A stretch of DNA of 64,000 bases from Qipengyuania gaetbuli (GCF_020524765.1 NZ_JAIVLR010000002.1:708501-772500), one strand, 5' to 3'; counted from the first letter of the stretch, positions 55,269 through 64,000 are shown. Notes: a model not told the origin generated them from the letters alone. A program made the numbers and translations.

Positions 55269-56093
55269 CTAATCCCACCCCTCATCCTTGAGCGTCCGCA
55301 AGCGCAGGCGGTTTTCCTCTTCCTCGGCTTCCATTTCCGCGACCTCGTCGTCCCACCACTCGGGTAGCTGGACCTCGCCGTCCTCACGCGTCCGGCGGGC
55401 GTGGTTGGGGTTGTACATTTCGTGCTCGGGATCGCGGCGGGGGTTGTAGCCTTCGGCGCGATCGGCGGCGATTGCGGCTTCCAGCGCCTCGCGCGCGGCG
55501 CGCACGCGGGGGCTTTCGATGGCTTCCTCCCGCGCGCGGATCGCGTCGATCTTGGCGTTGATCGATTCTATCGTCACCGCCTCCTGCTTCAGCTGCTCGG
55601 CGGCGCGTTCGGCCTCCCATTCCTTGCGCCATTGCTTGCGCAGGCGGGTCAGCTCCATCTTGTCGACTGCGTTCCCGCCGCCCTGGCGCAGCGCGCTGCG
55701 GCCATCGGCAAAGCGATCGGGCGAGCGGTTCCTCAGCATGAACATGAGCAGGCGGTCGTTATGCGAAATGCGCGTGCCGACGAGCTTGCCGTAGGAGTAC
55801 ACGGGCACCTCCACCCCGTTTAAGGCGCGGTCCATGGCGACATCCTCGATCCGGCGCATGCCGAAATCGAGCGCGGCTTCCCAGGCGGCGGCGAATTCCT
55901 CTGCCCCCGGCTGGCGGCGCAAGTGGTAGGCGCCATGCGTGCTGCGCCCCACCGCGCGGCAGGCCGCGGTGACGGAGCCGGTATCGGCCAGCGCCTCGAT
56001 AAAGGCGCGCTGGACTTCGGGTTTCCACCCGTTGCTGCGGTCTTTGAGGCGAGGGACGGGGGCGAAGGCGGGGAGGAGTTTGGGTGTGCTCAT
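55269..56093 (-). CDS. HTH plus coiled-coil protein, terminase-small-subunit-like
   Basis: 274 residues, GC-rich like the chromosome. The N-terminal third (WKPEVQRAFIEALADTGSVTAACRAVGRS) looks like a helix-turn-helix of the kind found in phage terminase small subunits. Residues ~130-230 are a charged Ala/Glu/Arg coiled coil, and the C-terminus is acidic with EWWDDEVAEMEAEEEE. Function unknown; a nucleic-acid binder is my inference. Its stop is at the very edge of the AT-rich island. No terminase large subunit or other phage gene is nearby. Confidence 0.6.
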   Translation of the reverse strand: MSTPKLLPAFAPVPRLKDRSNGWKPEVQRAFIEALADTGSVTAACRAVGRSTHGAYHLRRQPGAEEFAAAWEAALDFGMRRIEDVAMDRALNGVEVPVYSYGKLVGTRISHNDRLLMFMLRNRSPDRFADGRSALRQGGGNAVDKMELTRLRKQWRKEWEAERAAEQLKQEAVTIESINAKIDAIRAREEAIESPRVRAAREALEAAIAADRAEGYNPRRDPEHEMYNPNHARRTREDGEVQLPEWWDDEVAEMEAEEEENRLRLRTLKDEGWD

Positions 56094-56129
56094 CCGCGAG
56101 GATGGAGCAGAAAAGCGCAGTGTAGGAAA

Positions 56130-58673
56130 CTAGCCGAGAATGCGGGCGAGCACGCCTTCGAGAGCGCGCTTGTCATACGGCTTGGTCAGGACGGGGGCGT
56201 CGGCGAATTGTTCGAGCAGGCCCGATGCCTCGCCATAGCCGGTGGCAAATGCGAAGGGGATGCCGCGCGCGGCGAGTTCCTGCGCGACCTCGATGCTGGT
56301 TTCCGTGCCCAAATTGACGTCGAGCACCGCGTAATCGGGCGATGCTTCCGTCACGAATTCCAGCGCCTGCCGGACGGTGGAGGCGGTGAGCACCTTCTGC
56401 GCGCCCAGCTCCAACAGGAAATGTTCGCTATCCATGGCGATGATGAGGTTGTCTTCCACCAGCAGCGCCGTCCCGCCGAAACTGGCGGAGGGCTTTGCGG
56501 CCGTGCTCGAGGGGGCAGGGGCGGGCTGGGCCACACGGCTTTCGAAGCCCTTCACATGGCGGTCGGGAATGTAGAATTCCGCCTCCACACCCTTCAGCGG
56601 GAAGGAGATGTCGGCCTTGCCGCCCAGTTCGAAGGGGATCGAGCGTTCGATCACGGTCGAGCCGAAGCCGCGGCGCATGGGCGGCCTCACCACCGGCCCG
56701 CCGCGTTCCTTCCAGGTGATGATCGCGCCGCCGTCCGGCTGCTTCTCCAGCCCGATCTCGATCGAGCCGCTGGAATCGCTGAGCGCCCCGTATTTGGCGG
56801 AGTTGGTGGTGAGCTCGTGGAACACCAGCGCCAGCGTCGAAAGCGCGTCGGGATGTATGATCGCATCGGTATCCGGCAGGTGGACGCGGTGCTGCTTGTC
56901 GCCGAGATAGGCGGCAACCTCTGTCTCGATCATGCCGCACAGCGAGGCCGCTTCCCATGTCGCGCTGGTGATGAGGTCGTGCGCGCGGGCGAGGGCATGG
57001 ATGCGGTCGCCGACGACCTGGGTGAATTCCGATACGGTCGAGGAGTCCGACTTGCCTTGGTCGACCAGCCCGCGGATGAGGTTGAGGATGTTGCGCACGC
57101 GGTGGTTCAGCTCCGCGACGAGCAGTTCCTGCTTCTCCTGCGCCCGCTTGCGGTCGGCATTGGCGGCATCCGACAGGCGCAGCACGACTTCGAGCAGGGT
57201 GATGCGGATCGCCTCCGCCACCTGCCGTTCGGCTGCGGTCCATTCGGCGCTGTGGCCCGAGACCGTGTCGGTCCACGCCTCGAAACTCTTGCGGGGGGTC
57301 AGGCGCACGCCGTTGGGGCCGACTTCGACCGGCTTTTCGGGATTGCCCGCCCAAGTGACCGTGCGGGCGACTTCCCGGCGGAACAGGATGACGTAGTCGC
57401 GCGGACTGCGCGAGACGGGCAGTGCCATCAGCCCGGCTGCCCGCTCGACGAAATCGGCGGCGGGCGGATAGGCGCGCTGCAGGCAGTCGGTCGCGTAAAC
57501 ACTGCTGGTCTGCGTCGTGTTGAGGAAGCGCACCAGCGCCATGGTTTCTTCGCGCGTCGGGGTGACGCCGAACTGGCAGAATTCCCCGTCGACCCAGCCG
57601 ATCGCGCCATCGAATTCGATCAGCCGGCGCAGTTCGTCCACGATGACGTCGAAATCATCGACGATGGACCCGCCCTCGGCCAGCTTGCGCATCAGCGCAT
57701 TGTGCGAATCCCGCGCTCGTTCGGCTTCCTCAAGCGCGCTGCGGGAGGTCACCTGCGTCAGCAGGAAACCGAACATCTGGCCGAACAGGTCGCAGGCCGA
57801 ACGCGCCGCATAATCGAGCTTGCGCGGGGTGTTGTGATGGCAGGCGAACAGGCCCCACAGGCGGTCGCCGTCCATGATGCTGACCGACATGGAGGCTGCA
57901 ACGCCCATGTTGCGCAGGTATTCGAGGTGGATCGGCGATACGGCCCGCAGCGTGCTCAGCGACAGGTCCACCGGCTCACCGGAGGTGCCCGTTTCTGGCA
58001 GGATCGGGGAGACCCTGTCACCTACATCGCTGATGATGCGAATGGGCGACCGCTTGTACAGGGCGCGGGCCTGTTTCGGTATGTCGGAGGCGGGATATCG
58101 CAGACCGAGAAACGGCTCCATGCCTTGGGCGAGCGCCTCGGCGATCACCTCGCCGGAATCGTCGGGGGCGAAGCGGTAGACCATCACCCGGTCGAAGCCG
58201 CAGAGCGCCTTCATGAAGCGGGCGGCATTCTTGCAGAGTTCGGTGACGTCGCGGCTGGTTTTCAGCCGTTCCACCATGCCGCGAACCTGCGGCAGTGCGT
58301 CCTTGCGCCTACCGGGTTCCAGCACGGGTTCGAGTTCGACGATGATCGACTGCCCAGAGCGGTGCACGGCGACATGGAAATGCCGCTCGTCCCCGTCGCG
58401 CACCTGCAGATCGTAACACCTGCCGACCGCATCGGGCGAGGAGAGCGTCTGGATTTCGGTCCTGATTTCGTGGAGCGCCGCGTCGGAAAAATAGCTGCGC
58501 AGCGGATTGCCGATCATGTCCTGCGCGGCGATGCCGAGATGCTCTTTGGCATTGGCCGAAGCATGCAGGACCAGCCAGTCGGGCGACAGGGCAATCAGGC
58601 AGCCGAAGCTCTGGACATGGCCGAGCTGGTGGATCGGCTCGCGCTCGCAATTTGTGAGATCGACCTCCATCAC
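56130..58673 (-). CDS. Bacteriophytochrome HWE-family histidine kinase with fused receiver domain
   Basis: 847-residue red/far-red photoreceptor. PAS-GAF-PHY photosensory core with the biliverdin-binding Cys at residue 9 (TNCEREPIH) and MGVAASMSVSIM in GAF. An HWE-type kinase follows: H-box LNHRVRNILNLIRG, N-box FHELTTNSAKYGALS, and the W-x-E in WKERGGP. The last ~120 residues are a receiver domain (LLVEDNLIIAMD, phospho-Asp in VLDVNLG, Lys in LTKPYD). It overlaps the heme oxygenase gene by 4 bp and probably controls a light-dependent output via an unlinked regulator. Confidence 0.92.
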   Translation of the reverse strand: MMEVDLTNCEREPIHQLGHVQSFGCLIALSPDWLVLHASANAKEHLGIAAQDMIGNPLRSYFSDAALHEIRTEIQTLSSPDAVGRCYDLQVRDGDERHFHVAVHRSGQSIIVELEPVLEPGRRKDALPQVRGMVERLKTSRDVTELCKNAARFMKALCGFDRVMVYRFAPDDSGEVIAEALAQGMEPFLGLRYPASDIPKQARALYKRSPIRIISDVGDRVSPILPETGTSGEPVDLSLSTLRAVSPIHLEYLRNMGVAASMSVSIMDGDRLWGLFACHHNTPRKLDYAARSACDLFGQMFGFLLTQVTSRSALEEAERARDSHNALMRKLAEGGSIVDDFDVIVDELRRLIEFDGAIGWVDGEFCQFGVTPTREETMALVRFLNTTQTSSVYATDCLQRAYPPAADFVERAAGLMALPVSRSPRDYVILFRREVARTVTWAGNPEKPVEVGPNGVRLTPRKSFEAWTDTVSGHSAEWTAAERQVAEAIRITLLEVVLRLSDAANADRKRAQEKQELLVAELNHRVRNILNLIRGLVDQGKSDSSTVSEFTQVVGDRIHALARAHDLITSATWEAASLCGMIETEVAAYLGDKQHRVHLPDTDAIIHPDALSTLALVFHELTTNSAKYGALSDSSGSIEIGLEKQPDGGAIITWKERGGPVVRPPMRRGFGSTVIERSIPFELGGKADISFPLKGVEAEFYIPDRHVKGFESRVAQPAPAPSSTAAKPSASFGGTALLVEDNLIIAMDSEHFLLELGAQKVLTASTVRQALEFVTEASPDYAVLDVNLGTETSIEVAQELAARGIPFAFATGYGEASGLLEQFADAPVLTKPYDKRALEGVLARILG

Positions 58674-59224
58674 GCGTTCGCCATGGAGGGGGCAGGCGAC
58701 AATGCGCGCGCCTCTTCGCCGTAAAGCGCGAAGACCCGCTGCGCATCGTCCGCGATGTCGGTCAATTCAGCATCCCAATGCCCGGTTTCCAGTTCTTCGC
58801 ACAGCAGCGACCAGACCGGTCCCGAGCCTTCGTCGGTGAAGTAACCGCGCACGTCATCGTTCCAGCGGACGGCCTGCTTGTCGAGGCGGCGCGAAATGAC
58901 CCGTGCACCCAGCCGCGAACCCAGCACGACATAGGCGATCGCAAGGGGGTGGAGTGCCTCTGCCTGCCGCGGGGTTTTCGCCCTTTCCGGCAGGTCGAGC
59001 GCATCGCGCGATCGGCTAGCCAGCGAGCGCAAGCGCAGGATCTCGTCCCTGTATGCGGGATGATCCGAAAGAGCTGGAATCAAACGATCCATCGCACCGA
59101 TATGCGCGGTCAGGATCGCGTCCATGCCTTCTCCGGTGGCCATGTCGAAGACGTCGAAAGCCGCTTCCACGGCGGTATGTTCGCCGCGGGTTTCCCGGTT
59201 CAGATATTGGCGTCCCGTTGTCAC
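58670..59224 (-). CDS. Biliverdin-producing heme oxygenase
   Basis: 184 residues. NRETRGEHTAVEAAF (proximal His16) and AIAYVVLGSRLGARVISRR are the heme oxygenase signature. It makes the biliverdin chromophore for the phytochrome encoded directly downstream, to which it is translationally coupled. Bacterial BphO type, length normal (about 190). The upstream 214 bp to proA contain no gene. Confidence 0.9.
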   Translation of the reverse strand: MTTGRQYLNRETRGEHTAVEAAFDVFDMATGEGMDAILTAHIGAMDRLIPALSDHPAYRDEILRLRSLASRSRDALDLPERAKTPRQAEALHPLAIAYVVLGSRLGARVISRRLDKQAVRWNDDVRGYFTDEGSGPVWSLLCEELETGHWDAELTDIADDAQRVFALYGEEARALSPAPSMANA

Positions 59225-59438
59225 TGCATATGGATCGGACCCGATCCCTCCGTCTTGTCCGGCACGACTAATTCCGTCCGGACACCCCCCATTTTGTCGC
59301 GCCGGTACAACGCTGCATTATTACCGCATTGCAATAGCTTAAGACCATCAACTACCAAACCGGAAACTGGTTTCCGCGAGGCGCAAGAAAGACTTGGGGC
59401 ACGGCTCGGGTCTCTTGCAGAATATTCCGAAACCTCAG

Positions 59439-60704
59439 TCAGGGCCGCGTCTGTCCGCTGCCGTGTACGAGGTATTTGAAGCTGCACAGCTGTTCGAGGC
59501 CGACCGGCCCGCGCGCATGCATCTTGCCGGTGGCGATGCCGATTTCCGCGCCCATGCCGAACTCGCCGCCGTCGGAGAACTGGGTGGAGGCATTGTGCAT
59601 GACGACAGCGCTGTCCACGCCGAGCAGGAAGCGGCGAGCGGCCTCGTCGTCATCGGTCAGGATCGCGTCGGTATGATGGCTCGAGTGGTCTTCGACCCAC
59701 GCGATCGCTTCGTCCAGCCCGTCCACGATTTTCACCGAGGCGATGGGGCCGAGGTATTCGGTGTCCCAGTCTTCTTCGCTGGCAGGGGCGATGCGCCCGT
59801 CGATAGCGACCGCTTCCGCGTCGCCGCGCAGTTCGCAATCGGCTGCCATCGCGTCGGCGAGGGCGGGGACTGCTTGGCCCGCAAGGCTGCGGTCGATCAC
59901 GATGCTTTCGGTCGCCCCGCAAACGCCTGTGCGACGCAGCTTTGCGTTGCGGATGACGTCCACTGCCTTCGCGACGTCGGCGGCTTCATGGATGTAGCTG
60001 TGGCAATTGCCGTCGAGGTGGAGAAGCGTGGGCACGCTTGCCTGGTCGCGCACTAGTTCGACGAGGCCGCGCCCGCCGCGCGGGATGACGAGGTCGACGA
60101 ACTTGTCGGCCTTGAGCAGTGCTGCCACCGCTGCACGGTCGGTCGTCTGTACGGTCTGTACCGCATCGCGCGGAAGTCCGGCAGCCTCGAGGCCGGCCTG
60201 CATGCAGTCGACGATGACGCGCGTGGAATGGCGGCTTTCGCTACCCCCGCGCAGGATGACGGCGTTGCCGCTCTTGAGGCACAGAGCCGAAGCGTCCGCG
60301 CCGACATTCGGGCGGCTTTCGTAGATCATGCCGATGACCCCGATAGGTACGGCGACGCGTTCGATCTTGAGGCCGTTGGGCCTCTCGAACGTCGCGAGCG
60401 AGCGGCCCACGGGATCGGGCAGTTCGGCAATTTCCTCCAGCGCATTTGCCATGCCTTCGATCCGCTCATCGTCAAGGCGCAAGCGGTCGATGAAGCTGTC
60501 GGGCTTCTTGCCCGCGACGCTTGCGACATCGCGATCGTTCGCCTCGATCAATTCGGCACTCGCGCTGCGGAGGGCCCTGGCTGCTTCGCGCAACGCTGCG
60601 TTCTTGGCGTCGGTGCTGGCGGAAACAAGGCGGCGCGCAGCCTTGCGGGCGCGCTGGCCTAGCTCGTGAATATGGATCTGGGGGTCGAGTGCCTGGTCGG
60701 TCAT
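59439..60704 (-). CDS. proA: Gamma-glutamyl phosphate reductase
   Basis: 421-residue aldehyde-dehydrogenase-fold enzyme reducing gamma-glutamyl phosphate to glutamate semialdehyde in proline synthesis. Typical segments: [41 protein letters not shown], and the catalytic Cys in [36 protein letters not shown] near the end. Length matches the family (about 417). It lies 46 bp downstream of proC. Confidence 0.95.
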   Translation of the reverse strand: MTDQALDPQIHIHELGQRARKAARRLVSASTDAKNAALREAARALRSASAELIEANDRDVASVAGKKPDSFIDRLRLDDERIEGMANALEEIAELPDPVGRSLATFERPNGLKIERVAVPIGVIGMIYESRPNVGADASALCLKSGNAVILRGGSESRHSTRVIVDCMQAGLEAAGLPRDAVQTVQTTDRAAVAALLKADKFVDLVIPRGGRGLVELVRDQASVPTLLHLDGNCHSYIHEAADVAKAVDVIRNAKLRRTGVCGATESIVIDRSLAGQAVPALADAMAADCELRGDAEAVAIDGRIAPASEEDWDTEYLGPIASVKIVDGLDEAIAWVEDHSSHHTDAILTDDDEAARRFLLGVDSAVVMHNASTQFSDGGEFGMGAEIGIATGKMHARGPVGLEQLCSFKYLVHGSGQTRP

Positions 60705-60750
60705 GTGGATTCTCTTGTCTGTTCGTGTGCGGGGCGGGTGCTGCCGCTGG

Positions 60751-61518
60751 TCAGCGCAGCTCTACCGCCCTGTCATAAGCCGCCTGCAATGTAGCACGCA
60801 GACGATCGGTTAGGCCATCGTCGCCGTTGAGTGCGGCGAGGCCGGCGGCGGTAGTGCCGCCCTTGCTGGTGACGGAGTTGCGCAACTCCTCCAGCGACAG
60901 CGCGCCCGGCTCGCTCGCCATGGCGATTGCGCCGCCGATTGTGCCCAGCACCATTTCGCGCGCCTGCTGTTCGGTGAAGCCCTGTTCCATCGCGGCCAGC
61001 GCATATGCGCGGGCGATTTCGAAGACGTAGCCGGGGCCCGAACCTGCAACTGCCGTTACGCGGTCGAGTTCGTCCTCGCTGGCGACGGTTACGGTCGTCC
61101 CCGCGCGGGCCATGAAGTCCTGCACATGGGCGGTATGCGCCGCGGTAGCACCCTCGGCGGGGTAAATGCCGCTGACGCCTTGCCCGATGGCTGCGGGGAG
61201 GTTCGGCATGACGCGCACGACCGGCGCGCCGTTCATCGCCTGCGAGAGGCGGCCGGCGGAATAACCCGCCGCAATGGACAGGACATAGCCGCCCGGCGCG
61301 AGGTTTGCGGCATAGGCGGGCATGATGTCGTCGATCATCTGCGGCTTCACCGCGATCACCATGCAATCGAAGCTTTCGCCTTCGATTTCGGTACGATCGG
61401 ACGCGAGCCGCGCGCCGCCGGGCACGCTTTTCTGGCCGGGATCGACCACGGTGATCGACTCCGGACCCTTGGCCCATTGACCCAATAGAGCGGATCCCAT
61501 CTTTCCGCATCCGACCAT
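60751..61518 (-). CDS. proC: Pyrroline-5-carboxylate reductase
   Basis: Last step of proline synthesis, NAD(P)H-dependent. From ATG 61518 the product has 255 residues beginning [13 protein letters not shown]; conserved [24 protein letters not shown] and a C-terminal [13 protein letters not shown] are present. An in-frame ATT at 61536, preceded by AGGA with 7-base spacing, would restore the first beta-strand ([13 protein letters not shown]) as in relatives. No ATG, GTG or TTG fits there, and no good ribosome-binding site precedes 61518. I report the conservative ATG but believe ATT is likelier. Confidence 0.93.
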   Translation of the reverse strand: MVGCGKMGSALLGQWAKGPESITVVDPGQKSVPGGARLASDRTEIEGESFDCMVIAVKPQMIDDIMPAYAANLAPGGYVLSIAAGYSAGRLSQAMNGAPVVRVMPNLPAAIGQGVSGIYPAEGATAAHTAHVQDFMARAGTTVTVASEDELDRVTAVAGSGPGYVFEIARAYALAAMEQGFTEQQAREMVLGTIGGAIAMASEPGALSLEELRNSVTSKGGTTAAGLAALNGDDGLTDRLRATLQAAYDRAVELR

Positions 61519-61747
61519 GAGTACCGTATTGATAATGGTTGTTTCCTGTTCTCGCGTCGGTACGCGATTTTTCCAAATGGATGATACTTCAAATTACTTT
61601 GAGCACTTGGCGTAGTAACGGATTGATTTCGCGTTGTAGACACATCTATTCAGTGCATTCGAAATTCATCGGATTTGCCATTGTGCGCTGCACCATGAGT
61701 ATCTATATCACTTTCCGATTATTTCAAGGTTGAATCATTTTTCTATT

Positions 61748-62896
61748 ATGGCTTCACGCAAGACACTCGTCGTTAAAATCGGATCCGCGCTGCTGGCAAA
61801 TCAGGATTTGCTTACCCCCCGTTACGGTTTCCTTCAGCGCTTGATGGAAGATATCGCTGCGCTCAGGGCCGAGGGCTGGAATGTGCTTGTGTGTTCCTCC
61901 GGATCGGTCGCGTTGGGGCTGCGCATTATCGGTGAAACGCCGCAAAGCGCGGGCGTGTCCGACAAGCAGGCGGCAGCTGCCTGCGGAATGCCGCTGCTGC
62001 TCAACGCCTACAAGCAGGTCGGGCACGAATTCGGTTTTGACATCGCGCAGGTGCTGCTGACGCTCGGCGATTTCGAGGATCACCGTCGCTTCCTCAATAC
62101 GCGCAATACCGTTCATCGCCTGCTCGAAGCGGGCGTCATGCCGATCGTGAACGAGAACGACACGATCACGACCGAGGAAATCCGCGTCGGCGACAACGAC
62201 CGGCTCGCGGCCAAGGTCGCCCAGATGGTCGGGGCGAGCGACTTCATCATCCTCACCGGCGTCGACGGGCTGTATGACCGCAATCCGGACGATCCGGACG
62301 CGCGCTTCGTGGAAGAGGTCGAGGACGTGTCGCAATACATGGATGCGACCAAGGGCAAGAGCACGCTCGGCACGGGCGGGATGGCAACGAAGCTGCAGGC
62401 GGCGAACATGGCGCAGGAAGCGGGCGTCACTACGTGGATCGCGCAGGGCGAGGTCGACCGGCCGCTGTCACGTGTGCTGTCAGGCGAGGGCAGGGCCACG
62501 AGGGTCATGCCCAATCCCGAACCCCTTTCCGGCTGGGACAGCTGGATCGCCAACCGCTTGCAGATGGCAGGCAGCCTCGTAGTGTCGGAGAAGGTAGCCG
62601 ATGAAGTGGCGCAGGGCGGCCGCCCGATCCGCCGGGCGGACGTGGTATCCGCCGACGGCGATTTTACTCGCGGCGACGTGCTGCATGTCTACGACAGCAA
62701 GGGCATAGAGCGCGCGCGCGGCCTGTCCGATTTCACCTCGGAAGAACTACGCGTGATGATCAACAACCCCGATACCGATGCCGAACAACTGCTCGGCTAT
62801 CGCACCAAGGGCGAGATCATCCGCGACAACAACCTCGTCGCGCTCGATACGCGCCACCTGCTGTGGGACGCGCCCGCAGCGCTCAGCGAAGGCTAG
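61748..62896 (+). CDS. proB: Glutamate 5-kinase
   Basis: 382-residue first enzyme of proline synthesis, phosphorylating glutamate. N-terminal amino-acid-kinase domain: TLVVKIGSALLANQ, SSGSVALGLRI, and IVNENDTITTEEIRVGDNDRLAAKVA; C-terminal PUA domain begins near residue 280. The ATG at 61748 is chosen; a TTG at 61730 in the same frame is the alternative, and neither has a strong ribosome-binding site. It is divergent from proC-proA, completing the pathway within 3.5 kb. Confidence 0.94.
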   Translation: MASRKTLVVKIGSALLANQDLLTPRYGFLQRLMEDIAALRAEGWNVLVCSSGSVALGLRIIGETPQSAGVSDKQAAAACGMPLLLNAYKQVGHEFGFDIAQVLLTLGDFEDHRRFLNTRNTVHRLLEAGVMPIVNENDTITTEEIRVGDNDRLAAKVAQMVGASDFIILTGVDGLYDRNPDDPDARFVEEVEDVSQYMDATKGKSTLGTGGMATKLQAANMAQEAGVTTWIAQGEVDRPLSRVLSGEGRATRVMPNPEPLSGWDSWIANRLQMAGSLVVSEKVADEVAQGGRPIRRADVVSADGDFTRGDVLHVYDSKGIERARGLSDFTSEELRVMINNPDTDAEQLLGYRTKGEIIRDNNLVALDTRHLLWDAPAALSEG

Positions 62897-62899
62897 GCC

Positions 62900-63079
62900 T
62901 CAGACAGCCGCGTTCGCGCTCGCCATGGCGCTGTCGGCGGTGTTGAAGGTCGTCGAGACCTCGCCGCCCAGCGACTGGAGCGCCGTGATGGAAGCGACCG
63001 CGATAAGCGCGGCGATCAGGCCGTATTCGATGGCCGTCGCACCGCTGCGATCCTGACCCAGGCGTTTGAAGAACTGCAT
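62900..63079 (-). CDS. Flp family type IVb pilin
   Basis: 59 residues. After a short basic leader (MQFFKRLGQDRSG) comes ATAIEYGLIAALIAVASITALQSLG, the hydrophobic helix of Flp pilins with Glu at position 5 of the mature chain. Cleavage by a CpaA/TadV-type prepilin peptidase is expected after the Gly. The start at 63079 was chosen over an in-frame 63118 start. No tad/cpa assembly genes lie beside it. It converges with proB with a 3-bp gap. Confidence 0.88.
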   Translation of the reverse strand: MQFFKRLGQDRSGATAIEYGLIAALIAVASITALQSLGGEVSTTFNTADSAMASANAAV

Positions 63080-63189
63080 CGCAAGCGACTCCCTGAAAGG
63101 CCGGCCCACTCCCGGCAAATATGAGCCGGGAGCGGTTAATCGCGCCTTCCCGATTGCGATTGACGCGGATTAACGATGCGCGCGCCAAC

Positions 63190-63216
63190 GGGCGGCGGGG
63201 ACCTTGCCCGCCGCCC
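63190..63216 (-). terminator. Strong GC hairpin after the small secreted-protein gene
   Basis: Perfect 10-bp inverted repeat GGGCGGCGGG/CCCGCCGCCC with a 7-base loop, 24 bases past the minus-strand stop at 63240. No U-run follows, so factor-independent termination is only possible. Confidence 0.45.
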
Positions 63217-63239
63217 GCAGGTTGCAGCGTATCGTCGGC

Positions 63240-63557
63240 CTAGTCGTCTTTCAGGTCGTTTCCGCGATTGGGGTTGCAGGCGAACCCGGGAATCGGGAAC
63301 TGCGTGCGCGGATCGATCTGCGAAGGATCGATCCAGCCCGCAGGCCCGACCAGCTGGCCGTAATTCTGCGTCCGGTAACCGGGATCGCGCGGATCGCCGT
63401 CGAGGTCGTTGAGACCCGAATAGACGCATTCGGACCGGCCATTGATGTCCAGCGGCTGCCCGTTGCCTTTCACTTCCCCTGCAGATGCAGCCGTCCCCGT
63501 CCCAAGGGCAAAAAGCCCAATGGAAACAGCGGCTGCGCGTGTGATGGTCTTGTACAT
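63240..63557 (-). CDS. Small secreted protein of unknown function
   Basis: 105 residues. MYKTITRAAAVSIGLFALGTGTAASAGE is a clear signal peptide (cleavage near residue 26). The mature part is short and rich in Gly, Asp, Asn and Pro with two cysteines (SECVYSG and GFACNP) that could pair. I do not recognise the family. It is divergent from the start of bamD, across about 200 bp with no gene. Confidence 0.7.
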   Translation of the reverse strand: MYKTITRAAAVSIGLFALGTGTAASAGEVKGNGQPLDINGRSECVYSGLNDLDGDPRDPGYRTQNYGQLVGPAGWIDPSQIDPRTQFPIPGFACNPNRGNDLKDD

Positions 63558-63757
63558 GGCTTCACCTCTCTCGAAGAAAGTACTGAAGCGACCTGTCGTT
63601 TTTTGGATTGCCGCGACTCTCTCTCTCGCCGCGGCGCAGGGAAAATACGCCTTTCACCCGAAAAATCCAGCATCGGGAGGGGAAGGGCGCGATGATGGTG
63701 GAAGCCGTGACAACTTCACTTGGCGTTCAGCGGGGGTCTGGTTATAGGCTCGCCACC

Positions 63758-64000
63758 ATGACGACCCATTCGCGTATCGCTCGCAAGCTCGCCCTCGGTG
63801 CCCTTATCGGTGCCACGCTCGTAACTGCCGGCTGCGCCAGCCGCGGCGGGGATGGGCCGAAGGATACTGCATACGTCGCCCGCGATGTCGAAACGCTCTA
63901 TGCCGAAGCCAAGGGCCGGCTCGATCGCAACCAGCCGCAGCTTGCCGCCGCGCTGTTCGACGAGGTGGAGCGCCAGCACCCCTATTCGCCCTGGGCCCGC
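63758..64000 (+). CDS. bamD: Outer membrane protein assembly factor BamD (N-terminal part, cut by window edge)
   Basis: First 81 codons of a lipoprotein. The signal reads RKLALGALIGATLVTAGCAS with the lipobox TAGC; the Cys would be lipid-anchored to the outer membrane. It is followed by the first TPR of BamD (ETLYAEAKGRLDRNQPQLAAALFDEVERQHPYSPWAR). BamD is an essential part of the BAM complex that inserts beta-barrel proteins. The rest is outside the window. Confidence 0.9.
   Translation, partial: MTTHSRIARKLALGALIGATLVTAGCASRGGDGPKDTAYVARDVETLYAEAKGRLDRNQPQLAAALFDEVERQHPYSPWAR

Noticed and set aside
52390-55290. Attachment sites flanking the AT-rich island
   Set aside because: I compared both junctions for direct repeats and a tRNA 3' end and found none, and there is no integrase or transposase, so no mobile-element type is assigned.
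55923-58724. A 933-codon plus-strand open frame opposite the bacteriophytochrome
   Set aside because: Antisense to a complete multi-domain photoreceptor; the translation is His/Asp/Gly-rich noise.
1-64000. CRISPR arrays and insertion sequences
   Set aside because: No regularly spaced repeats, transposase genes or terminal inverted repeats typical of insertion sequences were noticed in the window.

Overview
The window is a GC-rich, densely packed bacterial chromosome segment. Gene content and protein style point to an alphaproteobacterium of the order Sphingomonadales, most likely Erythrobacteraceae. The evidence is: ribosomal proteins S16 and L9 with long acidic tails, a TIGR02300/FYDLN acidic protein, a bacteriophytochrome with an HWE-type kinase next to a biliverdin-forming heme oxygenase, a polyhydroxyalkanoate (PHA) synthase/depolymerase pair, an Flp-type pilin, and several TTG/GTG starts. 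The assignment is inferred from protein families; no alignment was run.

Layout. 1-2.7 kb: end of atpF, a small PepSY-like membrane protein, then gloB and a quinone reductase. 2.8-8.4 kb: rpsA, cmk and aroA on the minus strand, then the FYDLN protein and tRNA-Ala(GGC). 8.5-14.5 kb: translation and secretion genes ffh, rpsP, rimM, trmD and rplS, with a flavoprotein and a nitrilase module inserted between rimM and trmD. 14.8-25.5 kb: a plus-strand run with a dipeptidyl peptidase IV, asd, lipoproteins, small enzymes, an ACE-like M2 peptidase, and a beta-propeller/RimB-like/RimK block. 25.5-32.5 kb: SDR, TonB-like protein, amn, the rpsF-rpsR-rplI operon, DUF808, and a Mur ligase divergent from an LD-carboxypeptidase. 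33.4-36.4 kb: fabD, fabG, dnaN. 36.4-45.8 kb: DUF2855, a dehydrogenase/amidohydrolase pair, an MFS transporter, PHA depolymerase and synthase, and a ferredoxin-NADP reductase-like enzyme. 46-50.5 kb: two tandem PAS-GGDEF-EAL-PilZ proteins. 50.6-52.4 kb: lepA. 52.4-55.27 kb: an AT-rich island with a superfamily 1 helicase and a DUF2290 gene. 55.3-59.2 kb: an HTH/coiled-coil protein, the bacteriophytochrome and heme oxygenase. 59.4-62.9 kb: complete proline synthesis (proA, proC, proB). 62.9-64 kb: Flp pilin, a small secreted protein, and the start of bamD.

Most of the window is core chromosome. The stand-out accessory element is the island at about 52.40-55.27 kb. Two genes overlap by 4 bp: a helicase with a possible PD-(D/E)xK/NERD-like N-terminus and a DUF2290 protein. 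They differ sharply in base composition from everything around them and look like a compact, horizontally acquired, defence-type module. I cannot place it in a named system from sequence alone. Other points of interest are a degenerate EAL domain in the second of the two cyclic-di-GMP proteins, a probable ATT start codon for proC, a perfect hairpin covering the ribosome-binding site of the DUF2855 gene, and co-occurrence of RimK, RimB-like protein and ribosomal protein S6.
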